Shown in pieces: positions 26,171-35,814 of a DNA stretch of 64,000 nucleotides. Location: NCBI RefSeq assembly GCF_021083305.1, contig NZ_JAJFAY010000005.1, forward strand, positions 186,001 through 250,000. The letters run 5' to 3'. A program made the position numbers and the translations under genes. Source of the DNA: Haladaptatus sp. DYF46. Its GTDB lineage: Archaea > Halobacteriota > Halobacteria > Halobacteriales > Haladaptataceae. Positions within the stretch are counted from its first letter, which is position 1; each line of letters starts with the position of its first letter. Below the pieces are notes generated by a model that searched no databases, was not told the origin of the DNA, and saw only the letters and a program-made list of their open reading frames with translations.

Positions 26171-26350
26171 ATGTGTCACTCGTTTGTACCGGACACGGAT
26201 TCATCCTCGCTCGAAGCGATCGAATCGACGCTTCGAAGCGACGCGTTCATCGGTTCGGACGGTGAGTCCGGCACGGCCGAGTACGAACAGGACGCAGGGA
26301 ACCGAGCTGTCGTTCTCCCGACCCGATTCGTTCGACGTGTAAAACGATAG
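26171..26350 (+). CDS. possible small protein
   Basis: 59 residues starting MCHSFVPDTDSSSLEAIES and ending FVRRVKR. No family is recognised. It is acidic at the start and basic at the end. It lies in the 399-base gap between two minus-strand genes and may be spurious. Confidence 0.3.
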   Translation: MCHSFVPDTDSSSLEAIESTLRSDAFIGSDGESGTAEYEQDAGNRAVVLPTRFVRRVKR

Positions 26351-26379
26351 ACGACCCTCTCGATGCACGAAGTCACCGA

Positions 26380-27156
26380 TCAACGGATGGTGTCCGGAAT
26401 CCGGTCGATAACGTCGGTGGCGACGAGTCCGTTGCCGTGGTCGATAGTCGCCAGTTCGCCAGCTTTCCCGACGAGCCACGCGCCGAGTTCCGCGGCGTCT
26501 TCACGCGACAGTCCTTGGCTCAGCAGCGAGGCGACGATTCCCGCCAACGTATCACCAGTCCCGGCGGCCGCCAGTGCCGGAGTGCCGGTTTCGTTGGTCG
26601 TTCGCTCCCCTTCGGCGACGATAGTGTCTTCGTCGCCAGTCGCGACGACGACGGCACCCGTCGATTCGGAGAACTCCTCGAGCGATCCATGTTCGTCGAC
26701 TATCGATTCCATTTCGGATTCATCGGGTGTGAACACCGCGTTCGAGAGGTCGTTCCCCAGCGCCGGTTCGATGGCGACGGCGTCGACGACCATCGGACCA
26801 TCCACCTCCGTAAGCGTCTCACACACTGCGGACCCGTCCGAGCGAGTGAGACCCGGCCCCACGACGAGTGCATCGGCCCACTGGCCCAGTTCGATGGCTT
26901 GGTCGACCGCCGCTTCGGTAAACCCCTCGCCGGGATACTGGCCGACGAGCAGGTTCGGCGAATGGCTCGCCACGATGGGATAGATTTTCTCCGGCGTGAA
27001 GGCGCGGACGTGATCCGAGCCGGTTCGAAGGGCGGCCAACCCGGTGAGAACTGGCTGACCGGTAAACTCGACGCTACCGGCGATGACACCGACGGTACCG
27101 CCCTGCGCATCGGCTTCCTCGGAGCGATCCGGAAGCGTCTCGAGAAGTCGACTCAT
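26380..27156 (-). CDS. nnrD: ADP-dependent NAD(P)H-hydrate dehydratase
   Basis: 258 residues matching the dehydratase domain of the NAD(P)H-hydrate repair system, which restores damaged NADH and NADPH. Motifs: GGTVGVIAGSVEFTGQPVL near the start, ADALVVGPGLTRSD, GPMVVDAVAI, NAVFTPDESE and GTPALAAAGTGDTLAGIVA, the last being the nucleotide-binding and catalytic loop with Asp. The epimerase domain (NnrE), often fused in front, is absent, so this looks like a stand-alone or secondary copy. The ATG at 27156 starts MSRLLETLP; the upstream open frame is rich in Arg/Ser and unlikely to be coding. Confidence 0.87.
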   Translation of the reverse strand: MSRLLETLPDRSEEADAQGGTVGVIAGSVEFTGQPVLTGLAALRTGSDHVRAFTPEKIYPIVASHSPNLLVGQYPGEGFTEAAVDQAIELGQWADALVVGPGLTRSDGSAVCETLTEVDGPMVVDAVAIEPALGNDLSNAVFTPDESEMESIVDEHGSLEEFSESTGAVVVATGDEDTIVAEGERTTNETGTPALAAAGTGDTLAGIVASLLSQGLSREDAAELGAWLVGKAGELATIDHGNGLVATDVIDRIPDTIR

Positions 27157-27685
27157 GGTGACTCGCGATTCACGGATGAGACGATTAGCACTATTGCCTG
27201 CTCTTTCAAGGCCGTTCTGAACACGGCGTGAAGACGGTTTCGCGCGACTGCTCGGCTTCCCGCCGACCGTTCCCCGCTCCTGATGGTTCTTCGGACACCC
27301 CACCGGCAACATCAATCCCAACCGTACTGTTGGGAGAAGCAATCGAAACAGAAGGCGTCGTCTCCGGAGACGAAAAAATCCTCTCGGATACGATTACAGA
27401 TGCTACATCGTCGCTGGACGCTCGGTTCTCGGCCGCTTTGGTCGCTCGTGTTCATGACACCCGTTGTCGACGTGGCGATCAATAAACGTTGCCTCGACGT
27501 ATCGAATCATCGCTCTACCACCGACCGAGGATCGAATCTCGACCGGTAGGGCGGTGCCCATCGGCCACGACGTTTTTGCGGATGAATAGCCGCCACTTCT
27601 CGGGAAAACGTTGATTAACTTGCCTCACCCGTTCCGTTCCGAGGGGGAAACACGGGAGGATACACCGCCGACGGTGGACGTTCGG
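27157..27685. other. gene-free stretch before malic-enzyme relic
   Basis: Short frames on both strands without recognisable motifs. Probably old coding DNA in decay, given the relics that follow. Confidence 0.4.
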
Positions 27686-27823
27686 ATCGCACGGTGTTGC
27701 AACGCCCGGCGTGGAGGCGAGGCTCAACTCGTTCTGTGAGTCGGTGTGCTTCGTGGTCGAGACTTCGATTTTCCCCGGTGGATCCCGCCGGTGATAGTCA
27801 AGAGCGTCTTCTTCGAGGCCCAT
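27686..27823 (-). pseudogene. N-terminal fragment of NADP-dependent malic enzyme
   Basis: The 46 codons from the ATG at 27823 read [19 protein letters not shown], then [27 protein letters not shown], the well-known N-terminus of archaeal malic enzymes (oxidative decarboxylation of malate). The similarity stops after Cys45 and the remaining 700 or so codons are missing. A truncated relic. Confidence 0.8.
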
Positions 27824-28007
27824 GGTTTCCATACAGTCCCCATATTTGCATAAGCGAACGGGTTGCCAAAGCAATGGAGTGGTACACATCGCCGGCAATC
27901 AACGCGTCGGAATCCGATCGGCTCGATCGGACAATCAAACGTCCACGATAGAGGATAACTCACCACACGACACGCATACACCTCGCGAGTAACTAGAGTC
28001 ACACAGC

Positions 28008-28166
28008 ATGACAGAGGAAGGGTGTGTAGAGTGGCGGTGCATACGATGTCGGGAACCGTTCGATGCACCGGATGAACAGACGGCGAGGTGCCCCTACTGT
28101 GGAACCGTGTTGAAGATTCCCGACGAAGCGTGGGAATACTACCGATCGGACGAAAACGAAGAATAG
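28008..28166 (+). CDS. small zinc-ribbon protein
   Basis: 52 residues starting MTEEGCVEWRCIRCREPFD and CPYCGTVLKIPDEAWEYY after it. Two CxxC pairs (CIRC and CPYC) about 17 residues apart form a zinc ribbon of the type seen in RNA-polymerase-like and transcription-related small proteins. Function unknown. It stands alone between gene relics and is intact. Confidence 0.7.
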   Translation: MTEEGCVEWRCIRCREPFDAPDEQTARCPYCGTVLKIPDEAWEYYRSDENEE

Positions 28167-28710
28167 GGCGGGTTCACAGCGATCCCTGAAGGGTACGTGC
28201 ACGGTTTGGATCGATTCGTGCGTATCGAGACCAATTCGAGAATCACCGTCATCGGTCATGATTTTACGTACCGTGTCGGGTGAGTGCTCTCGACGGAGGT
28301 TTTGTCCTCATACCAATTAACCAGGGAGAATGTTCATCCGTGGAGGGGGTAGCTAATTCGTATAAGTACAACTGGCGAGAGTCACGGGAAGTTACCAACT
28401 CGGGTCAAATCAAGCGCCCTAAGCACTCTCTACCACGATGTGAAACGGAGGACTCATCAAAGCTAGCCCAGTCGAATCGGCAGACAAAACGGGATCGAGT
28501 TCGTGTTATGAACTGTGTACGAGGCTCTACCGGTCGGGTTACGTGCAACCAACAATAAGTGGTGGCCCCAGACGCACTGTCGTTCGGGGTCGGAGTTCAA
28601 ACGAACTGGAACAAGCTTGGGGAGTATATGTCGAACCTATCGTCGTGAGCGATCTTCGGTTCGGCGAGGATGAGTCATCTATTTAATAATATCGAATCAC
28701 CGGAGACGTC
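28167..28710. other. stretch without supported gene
   Basis: AT-richer DNA with short frames only. I see no RNA gene or repeat in it. Confidence 0.4.
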
Positions 28711-28880
28711 CGGATCGACCCCTGTTCAACACGGAGGACGATGCCCGCGCGGCCGCCGCCAGCGTGACGTTCGAACCCCGCGGACCGCGTGGCACACTCA
28801 CCCGCCGGGGCAACGACTCGTTATCACGGGCGGTTGCGGACTCGTCCAGCGCGAAGACGGTCCGATCGAGCGACACCGTG
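28711..28880 (+). pseudogene. cupin-domain protein relic
   Basis: Pieces of a small cupin in alternating frames: [17 protein letters not shown] in one frame, then [19 protein letters not shown] and [11 protein letters not shown] in another. The HTHP and G-Q-R-L pattern is the metal-binding cupin motif 1, as in small carboxymuconolactone- or quercetinase-like cupins. The second cupin motif is missing and the frame is broken at least once. Confidence 0.7.
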
Positions 28881-29408
28881 CTGATCGGGAAGACCGAGGA
28901 TGACTACGTGGCCAGACCCCGAGGTGGTTCACCATCTTCGAGGATGCTCGGACTGGTCGATCCGACCATATTTTCAATCGTTCGGCCAAAATTATTTCCC
29001 GTCTTCGTGTCCTAGATTGTAATCGAGTGCTGGGCGCTCGGCTTTGACCGGTACGACGGTCGATATCATATCGTAGGACACCGAGATGCCTTGCACTCTT
29101 CAGAAAGAGAGCGGGCGAACTGATAACTCTCCACGCCTCTCTTTGTGAACTCCCCGTTCGTCAGTTCGGTGTATCCCATCGAGAACGGGAACAGGTTTCT
29201 CCATTACACCATCACAACGAACAGCATGGCGTTACCGTCATTCCATGGCGTATTACGACACCCGAGGCGATCAGGATTGCTGCTTCCATTTGGACCGATC
29301 CACCCCCTTCAAGGACTTCTCCATCCCTTTCCGGCTTTTCCTGTCGGCAGCATGTCAAGAGGCCGAGTACCGCGATAAAAACAAGTTCGACCCCGTCCTC
29401 TCGCTGGT
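28881..29408. other. stretch without supported gene
   Basis: No open frame with recognisable motifs and no obvious repeat between the cupin and aminotransferase relics. Confidence 0.4.
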
Positions 29409-30306
29409 TCAATCCCCGTACGGATGGTTCACGGCACTCAGTGCCTCTTCGGCGACTTCGAGAGCGTGGTCTATTTCTCCGTCCGTATGCGAGTCCGTCG
29501 TGAAGAAGCGCTCCCCTTGACTGGGTGTCCCGAAGACGACGCCGCGACCCGCCGCTTCTAGCCACCAGTCGGCAAATCGCTCCTCGTTCGCGTGCCACGT
29601 ATCCCGGTAGGAGTGGATATCGTGATCGGTCATATAGATCTGTCCCATCGAACCGATGTGTTGAACGTTCGCCGCCACTCCCACAACGTCCGCAACCTCC
29701 TGTGAACCGACGAACAACTTGTCGCCGAGTCGTTCGATGTGGTCGTACACGTCCCCGGATTCGAGTAGTTCGGGCGCTTTCAGCCCTGCCGCGGCGGACG
29801 TCGGATGGCCGTTGTACGTTCCGCCGTGGAAAACCGATGAGTCCCACGTTTGCTCCTCGTCACCCTCGGGTGGGACGATTTCCTCCATGATGTCGCGTCT
29901 GCCGCCGAATCCCGCCATTTGATAGCCTCCACCGGCGACTTTGGCGAAGGTAGTCATGTCCGGCGTAACCCCAAATCGACCCTGTGCACTGTGTGGCCCG
30001 AGTCGGAACCCAGTCATCACCTCGTCCCAGATAAGGACGACGTCCAGTTCCGCGGTCAATTCGCGGAGTAACTCGTGATAGCCGTCACGCGGGAGGAGAC
30101 AGCCACAAGAGAACATTACAGGCTCGATTATGACTGCCGCGAGGGTGTCGGCGTGTTCGCGTAAGATCGACTCGGTCGCCTCCTTGTCGTTGAACGGGAA
30201 CGCGACGACGGTGTCCCTAACTGCGTCCGGAATCCCCGTGCCGTACGGAACCGTGTTTGTCCGACGCTCCCGCCGGAGGACGACAACGATGCCGTCGTTC
30301 GGTTGT
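29409..30306 (-). pseudogene. class III aminotransferase, N-terminally truncated
   Basis: About 300 residues match the latter two thirds of class III PLP aminotransferases of the glutamate-1-semialdehyde aminomutase branch: LAAVIIEPVMFSCGCLLPR, VLIWDEVMTGFRLGPHSAQ (Asp binding PLP), MTTFAKVAGGGYQMAGFGG with the PLP Lys, and FHGGTYNGHPTSAAAGL. The first 130 or so residues, including the phosphate-binding glycines, are absent. The frame runs into the 3' end of the next gene upstream. A junction of two DNA segments at about 30306 is likely. Not expected to be active. Confidence 0.8.
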
Positions 30307-30996
30307 TTATTCACTCGATGACTGCTCCATTCGCTCGTCGTCGCGCTCGCTTACATCGCCATTCGGACCCGCTGTCACTCGTTTGACGAGCATGGGAAGG
30401 GTCGAAACTCCGGCGCCGATCGCCGCTCCGGTGACTTTTCCCTTCGTTCCGAACCGTTTGCCGACCTCGTATCCCGTTCTTGCGTGCTGAACACCGTCTA
30501 AATACCGCTCGATGTCACCCATTTCACTGAACGGTCGCGGTGGTTCGTTGGGGTCGAACGCCTCACGGGTGCTGGTGTACGTACCGTACACCGTACCGAT
30601 CCCACCTCCAAGAACCGCACCGTACGGGCCGGCGATGTACCCGCGTTGCGCTCCTTGGAACGCGCTCTTGGCTGCGTAGCGGTGGTCAACAGCGTCGATG
30701 AACTCTCGAATTTCGATCGCAACCGTGGCCGCCGATCGGTTCGTTGTTGCCGCAATCGCCGACGGGTCCGACAGCGTTTCGGAACCCCGATCGTTCAGTC
30801 GTTCCCGAACGGTATCGACCGCTTCTCTCGCCGACGTGGCGGCGCGCGCTAACTCGTCGTATGCAGTCGTCCCGCTTCCGACCGTCTTTCGCGCGGTGGT
30901 TTCTCCCGTGGTACGCCCCACATGCGACACCGTTTCCGTCCGCTCCTTTGCGTCCTCGGCGACCTCGCGTATACGGTTCCGGAGTCGAAGTTCCAT
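30307..30996 (-). CDS. membrane-associated protein of unknown function
   Basis: 229 residues starting MELRLRNRIREVAEDAKER (an ATG at 31029 gives MAKVVESPSIR in front). The N-terminal half is charged and helical, perhaps coiled coil. The middle has a Gly-rich hydrophobic stretch GYIAGPYGAVLGGGIGTVY, and near the C-terminus GAAIGAGVSTLPMLVKRV, as in small glycine-zipper membrane proteins. The family is not recognised. Its stop lies at the breakpoint of the truncated aminotransferase. Confidence 0.6.
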   Translation of the reverse strand: MELRLRNRIREVAEDAKERTETVSHVGRTTGETTARKTVGSGTTAYDELARAATSAREAVDTVRERLNDRGSETLSDPSAIAATTNRSAATVAIEIREFIDAVDHRYAAKSAFQGAQRGYIAGPYGAVLGGGIGTVYGTYTSTREAFDPNEPPRPFSEMGDIERYLDGVQHARTGYEVGKRFGTKGKVTGAAIGAGVSTLPMLVKRVTAGPNGDVSERDDERMEQSSSE

Positions 30997-31237
30997 ACGT
31001 ATCGATGGCGATTCCACGACCTTGGCCATTCGCGTTGCACATGTAAGGAAGAGACGTGTTTTGTCCCCTCGGTAATCGGTGGGAGATGGAAAAGACGTCT
31101 TATTGGCCTGCTGTCGCTCGATACTCTTCGATGTTCTCATTGCTCCATACGGCATGGAGCGCTCGGCCGGACGGCGACCTCTCCGGCCAATGGAGTCAGA
31201 ACGAAATGGTGAACTCTCATTGGCGGACAGAGATGCT

Positions 31238-31612
31238 CTAGTCGACAAACGATGAGAACGCTATGGAGTCCTCATTGATATCGATGTGAAGTCCCTGCGC
31301 ATCGCTTTCACCATCGGACCATTCGTACCTGTTCTCTGGACCGTTTTCTACGCTCAGAGAGACTTCGACTTGAGAGCCACTAACAACTTCCTCGTTTTCT
31401 TCGGTCTCACCGACGCCGATAGTAACCGTTTCGTCAAGCAACTGCGTGCCATTGGACAGTCGTGTAACGTGAATACTGATTGTTGTTATATCTGATGTTT
31501 CATTCGCAATAGCGATGTCCGTCGTCCCTCCAGAGTTCACGCCTAAACACCCGGATAATCCGAGTAGCGCGAGCGGGAAACCGCCGATAAACTTCCGTCT
31601 CCTCCGTTCCAT
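31238..31612 (-). CDS. small Tat-type lipoprotein of unknown function
   Basis: 124 residues. MERRRRKFIGGFPLALLGL followed by SGCLGV combines an Arg-rich head, a hydrophobic core and a lipobox Cys, so it is probably an exported lipid-anchored protein. The mature part is beta-rich (TDIAIANETSDITTISIHV), like a small immunoglobulin-like domain. ATGs at 31627 and 31654 are possible but lengthen the head. Confidence 0.65.
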   Translation of the reverse strand: MERRRRKFIGGFPLALLGLSGCLGVNSGGTTDIAIANETSDITTISIHVTRLSNGTQLLDETVTIGVGETEENEEVVSGSQVEVSLSVENGPENRYEWSDGESDAQGLHIDINEDSIAFSSFVD

Positions 31613-31775
31613 TATCCATGTATTCATCTTTACTGATAAGTATTTTCCGAACACCCATCAAAGACAGTGAACCTACCTGCGACGAAAATTAGCCCCGGGC
31701 GTCAGCCCCGAGACCGTTGCGTTTTGCCATTATCGCCGCCGTATCCTTCAGCCCTCCTGAAGTATCAGAATATCA

Positions 31776-32567
31776 TCAATGGTCACGAGCTTCGTCGTCC
31801 GACCACCTGTCCTCGGCCTTGACCGGAGCGACGGCGCGGGCCAATTGTTCATCGGTATAGTCACGATTCTCCAGCTTCATACTCCGAAGACGCCATCGAC
31901 GACTGAGTTCGGGTTCCTCGTCAGGACCGACCCGCGCTCCATGCGTCCGGAAGAAGGCACCACCGCGGCCACGCCTCTTTCCTTCGTACGTGTGCTGGTC
32001 GAACGCGACATCGTACTTCCCATCTATTTCGAGATCGTCCGCCGGGTGATCAAAGCGGGGTTCTCGTCCCTCCTCATACGCGGCGGCTCGTTCGTCCGAT
32101 AGTTCACTAAAATAATCGTCCGCGTGCGCGGATTCGCGCGAAGAGATCGCCCTGGCCGCCGCTAGCGCGGCGTGTACCGCACACAGTCGCCCCCGCCAGG
32201 AACCTTCCGACCAGCGCTCACGCGCCAATTCCTCGTAACGGTCTATCGTGAGCGCCGCTTCGTGACCGGCCCGTAGGTCCTCGACTACGTACAGGTTGAT
32301 TCGATCCCAAAAATTCCACGCGTAGCCGGACCGCACAAGCTCCCAGGCAGCCCACGCGGCGGTCTCCTCGTCGGAACGTCTGACCGCCTTTTGAAGCAAG
32401 CTGGAAACGGTGTATCGGTTCGCCCCGGACATGGTTTCGTTCTCGCCGCACTCATCGCCGAAATCGTTCGTTGTCGCTCCCTCCCCGTCGTCGGTCTCGT
32501 TCGTCGCTTCGTCGTCGGTTCGCAACTCCCCGTCCGATCCGAACGTGGCCTGTCTCTTCTCGTCCAT
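31776..32567 (-). CDS. hypothetical protein with RarA/MgsA C-domain-like features
   Basis: 263 residues. The first 45 are acidic and probably disordered. Then YTVSSLLQKAVRRSDEETA, AAWAAWELVRSGYAWNFWD and RINLYVVEDLRAGHEAAL resemble the helical domain that follows the AAA module in RarA/MgsA replication-repair ATPases. Near the end DGKYDVAFDQHTYEGKRRG and FFRTHGARVGP also fit. No ATPase motif is present. I infer a stand-alone version of that domain; the role is unknown. Confidence 0.6.
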   Translation of the reverse strand: MDEKRQATFGSDGELRTDDEATNETDDGEGATTNDFGDECGENETMSGANRYTVSSLLQKAVRRSDEETAAWAAWELVRSGYAWNFWDRINLYVVEDLRAGHEAALTIDRYEELARERWSEGSWRGRLCAVHAALAAARAISSRESAHADDYFSELSDERAAAYEEGREPRFDHPADDLEIDGKYDVAFDQHTYEGKRRGRGGAFFRTHGARVGPDEEPELSRRWRLRSMKLENRDYTDEQLARAVAPVKAEDRWSDDEARDH

Positions 32568-32607
32568 ACGGAGGTCTCAAGTCTGCGGGATAAAATAGGT
32601 GGGCAAC

Positions 32608-33201
32608 TCAAGCGTCGACGACCGGACGAGGCTCGCCAAAAGACGCGGCAAGGAGTTCGTCCTCCTCCGCGAGGTCGGACGGGCCTCCTTCGAACTGTGT
32701 CCGACCTTGTGTGAGGATATGAACGTAATCAGCGATACGAAGAGCGGAGCGGATGTTCTGCTCGATGAGAATCACCTGTGCACCGTCGTCGGCCACCGTC
32801 CGAACGATATCGAACACGTCCTCGACGAGCGCCGGGGAGAGCCCAGCGCTGGGTTCATCGAGCAGATATATCGACGGTTCCGGAACCATCGCCCGTCCCA
32901 TACTCAGCGACATTTGCTGCCCACCATCCTGCGGAACCTGAACCACGCCACGTCGATATTTTTCGACGATGGATTCGTCCGTGATGTCATCTCCATCGAC
33001 TGTGATTTTCCCTGACTAAACTGGTAGCTTCCCGCTCAGGGCTTTCATCGATGTGGACTTTCCACTTCGGTTAGGACCGAACACACATGTCACACCGTCT
33101 CGGCTTGCAATCGAGACGTCGTGGACGATCTCTGTCGTACCGTATCCGGTCGAAACATCCGTCGCAACGAGTCTCCCGGCCGTCCTCGTCGTGTCGCTCA
33201 T
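32608..33201 (-). pseudogene. livF: branched-chain amino acid-type ABC ATPase LivF, broken
   Basis: The N-terminus DVSTGYGTTEIVHDVSIAS and Walker A FGPNRSGKSTSMKALSGKL are followed by an in-frame TAG (33016-33018). Reading through gives SGKITVDGDDITDESIVEK and VVQVPQDGGQQMSLSMGRA, which joins the segment before the signature to the one after it: about 60 residues with LSGG are deleted. Walker B IYLLDEPSAGLSP survives. Two independent lesions make it a relic. An intact LivF is at 48315-49013. Confidence 0.88.
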
Positions 33202-33252
33202 AGTAGTGACCCCCTCCGCTTCGTCCTCCGTCCCGAGGTATGCTTCCTGTAC

Positions 33253-33756
33253 CTATTCATTCCTCGCAACGTCATCGAACGATCCGAGCGCGATACTCCG
33301 TCCTCGGTCGAACACGGTTACAGCGTCGCTTATCGACCGAACGACGTTCGTGTCGTGTTCGATGATGACGACGGGCGTCCCGTCCTTTCGCATCTCGTCG
33401 ATTCGGTCCAAAATCCGGTCGGCCAGCGCCGGATTGACACCTGCAGTCTGTCCATCAAGAAGGATATATTTCGGGTCAAGTATCGGTCTGTAGTTAGATT
33501 CGAGGAGCTTCTGTTGTCCCCCGCTGCGGTCGCTAGCTTCGTTGTCGGAGACGTGGTCGATTTCGAGGAACTCCAACACCTCCTCGGCGTGTCGTCGCTT
33601 CGTCGCCGTGACTCGGAGTCCCTTCGAGTAGACGGCGAGAAGGGTTTCCGTGACCGAGCGATCCTCGAACGGAGTCGTCAATTGAAACGTCCGAACGAGT
33701 CCCAGTTTCGAATCGATCCTGTCGGTGGCGAGGACTCCCCCGAAGGACGTCGTCAA
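33253..33756 (-). pseudogene. livG: branched-chain amino acid-type ABC ATPase LivG, truncated
   Basis: LGLVRTFQLTTPFEDRSVTE and following residues match the middle of LivG, but the N-terminal Walker A region is missing. The signature is RSGGQQKLLE, and Walker B reads YILLDGQTAGVNP, with the catalytic Glu of DEP replaced (DGQ). It precedes the livF relic by about 50 bases in the same direction, as in a normal livGF pair. Confidence 0.87.
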
Positions 33757-34352
33757 CCCATGGTATTCGATTAGCTACCCGCTCATTGAAATATACTTGT
33801 GCGGTAGACCGTAATATACGTTACTGTTTATCGGACTCCGTACTATTCACCCGATACCATTCCCGCCAAAGTAACGCAGGTTGCGAAGGTGGTCAGCATC
33901 AAGGCGACCTATCATGATATGTAACGTCGTTTCTGGCCCCTTTCGGCGAATCTCGGCTCTCCAACAGGGATGTCCGAACATCAACCCGGTCCTCTAAACG
34001 GCTGAAATCGTCGTCCAACGCTCCGTGGCCATTACAAGACTAAATCTGTAATCCATCCTGGTTCTATTCTCAACTATCGGGGTTCAAATCGAGAACGAAG
34101 CGGAGACCCTCGAAGAACTGGGACTCGCGTTCGTACGCGCCGGTATCCGTCCACGACGCGTGCGAACGGCTTCCGTTTATCCCCCTCGACTCGCTCGAAG
34201 CGATCGACGCAGCCACACTCGATACCAAGTACCAACGCTTCTCCACTATCTAACCGAACCTCCGTTCGCAGTCGATCCGCATTCCGGTTTCTATTCCCCC
34301 TCCGATCCGATTTGGTCCGTTGGTGTGACAGTAGTACTCCCGATCGGACGGG

Positions 34353-34378
34353 CCATAACAAACGTACGCTTGTTATGG
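34353..34378. promoter_or_regulatory. 26-bp palindrome, operator-like
   Basis: Half-sites CCATAACAAACGT and ACGCTTGTTATGG are reverse complements except at one position. A near copy follows 13 bases later. A dimeric regulator site is the simplest reading. Confidence 0.6.
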
Positions 34379-34391
34379 AGGGGGAAGTTCA

Positions 34392-34417
34392 CCATAACAA
34401 GCGTGCGTCTGTTACGG
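34392..34417. promoter_or_regulatory. 26-bp palindrome, second copy
   Basis: Half-sites CCATAACAAGCGT and GCGTCTGTTACGG, matching at all but about four paired positions. Centre-to-centre distance from the first copy is 39 bases. Confidence 0.55.
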
Positions 34418-34950
34418 GTGCTCCGACCATACCGTCTCGGAGAGTCGCACGTGCGATCGCCATTCAGTGATTGAACTAATAGATGACGTATTGTATACTC
34501 CATATCGGCTGAATAAGCGGTCAAAAATAGAGAAAGGAAACAAATAATCGGAACGTTTGGACACTTTGTGGTATTATTCTCCCAGTTCTCCGGATTTTTG
34601 CTCGAGTGAGTTTATACTATCCGTGAATGCTGCTAACACGCACCGGAAGATCGTCCCCTTCTTCGGATTTCCGCGTTCCGCTCGTCCGTTTCCGTGGGTG
34701 ACCGGTCCATTCCGATCCGATATCTCTCGGGTCAAAAACGCACAGAATCGACGTATACCGCCTCTATCGGGTGTTTTTTGCGCTCCTCGACGTGTAGTCC
34801 ACCGTATTTCATTCGCGTCGATTTGTAGTCCTTATCGGGTTGTCATTATCTCATTATGAGAGTTCAACTGAAATCATCCTGGAGCATTGATAACAAATAT
34901 TTCACTGAAATTTCTGGTAGAAACTCGGCTCTGAAATTTTCAACTATGGG

Positions 34951-34960
34951 TAAAATATAT
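34951..34960 (+). promoter_or_regulatory. TATA-like promoter element of iclR gene
   Basis: TAAAATATAT about 26 bases before the ATG at 34986, the usual archaeal spacing for a leaderless transcript. Confidence 0.5.
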
Positions 34961-34985
34961 GCTAAAATAGTTCATACCTAGTCGT

Positions 34986-35789
34986 ATGAACCCGAACACC
35001 GAAACCGAATCGGATTCCCGCGTCAAAGCCGTGGAGACTTCGTTCGAAGTAATAGACTCCCTAAAAAAACTCGCGGGCGGAAAGGTCACCGATATCGCTG
35101 ACGAGACTGGTTTGTCGAAGGGGGGCGTCTATAAGCACCTCTCCACACTGATGGCACACGACTTCGTGGTCAAGAACGGGAGCGAGTACCACCTCGGATT
35201 TCGTTTCCTCGACTACGGGGGCTGGCTACGGTCCCACTATATCGGCTCGCCAATCATCAGGCCCCAGATTCAGGAACTGGCCGAAGTGACGAACGAGGTG
35301 GCCATGTTCGCCATACGGGAACACGCTCGTATCATCACCCTGTTTCGAGAGAACGGCAACCAAGGGGTATCCACGCGAACCCGTTTGGGACGACGGATGT
35401 ACCCCAACCAGACTGCCGGTGGAAAAGCTATCCTCTCCCAGTTGCCGGAAGAAGAGGTCCGCGCCATCGTCGATAGCACGGGTCTCCCGGGGGAAACGCG
35501 GAACACGATCACGACGGAGGCCGAACTGATGGAGGAACTCGAAACCGTTCGTGAACGCGGATACGCCTTTAACGTGGAGGAGAGTACGAAGGGACTGGTC
35601 GCCGTCGCCGTCCCACTCGTTCCGGAAGACACAGTCATCGGCGCGTGTTCGGTTGCGGGTCCACGGCACCGGATGCCGAGAAATCGGTTGGATGACGAAA
35701 TCGTTGGAATGCTGCTGAGCGTTGTGAACGAACTGGAACTGAACATCAATCACTCACAAGAATCGGCCGATATGTTCGGATACAGATGA
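34986..35789 (+). CDS. IclR-family transcription regulator
   Basis: 267 residues. The N-terminal winged helix is KVTDIADETGLSKGGVYKH and LSTLMAHDFVVKNGSEYHL; the C-terminal effector domain has RMYPNQTAGGKAILSQLPE, ERGYAFNVEESTKGLVAVA and VIGACSVAGPRHRM. IclR proteins sense small carboxylic or aromatic metabolites and control catabolic genes. It opens the 35-64 kb catabolic island and converges with a second IclR gene, the two stops lying 25 bases apart. Confidence 0.92.
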   Translation: MNPNTETESDSRVKAVETSFEVIDSLKKLAGGKVTDIADETGLSKGGVYKHLSTLMAHDFVVKNGSEYHLGFRFLDYGGWLRSHYIGSPIIRPQIQELAEVTNEVAMFAIREHARIITLFRENGNQGVSTRTRLGRRMYPNQTAGGKAILSQLPEEEVRAIVDSTGLPGETRNTITTEAELMEELETVRERGYAFNVEESTKGLVAVAVPLVPEDTVIGACSVAGPRHRMPRNRLDDEIVGMLLSVVNELELNINHSQESADMFGYR

Positions 35790-35814
35790 TCGAATCGGTG
35801 TGCAAGGAATCCCA

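Larger units (their letters stand above)
33757..34985. other. 1.2-kb gene-free region ahead of the catabolic island
   Basis: Lower GC than its surroundings, short frames only. It contains two large palindromes (34353-34378 and 34392-34417) and an AT-rich promoter region before the IclR gene. The right half may be the remains of a lost gene or a long control region. Confidence 0.55.

Noticed and set aside
34557..34859. Possible 100-residue gene in the gap before iclR
   Set aside because: No motif; unusual residue content (rich in Arg, Ser, Pro and Phe) for a haloarchaeal protein and no promoter or conserved start seen.
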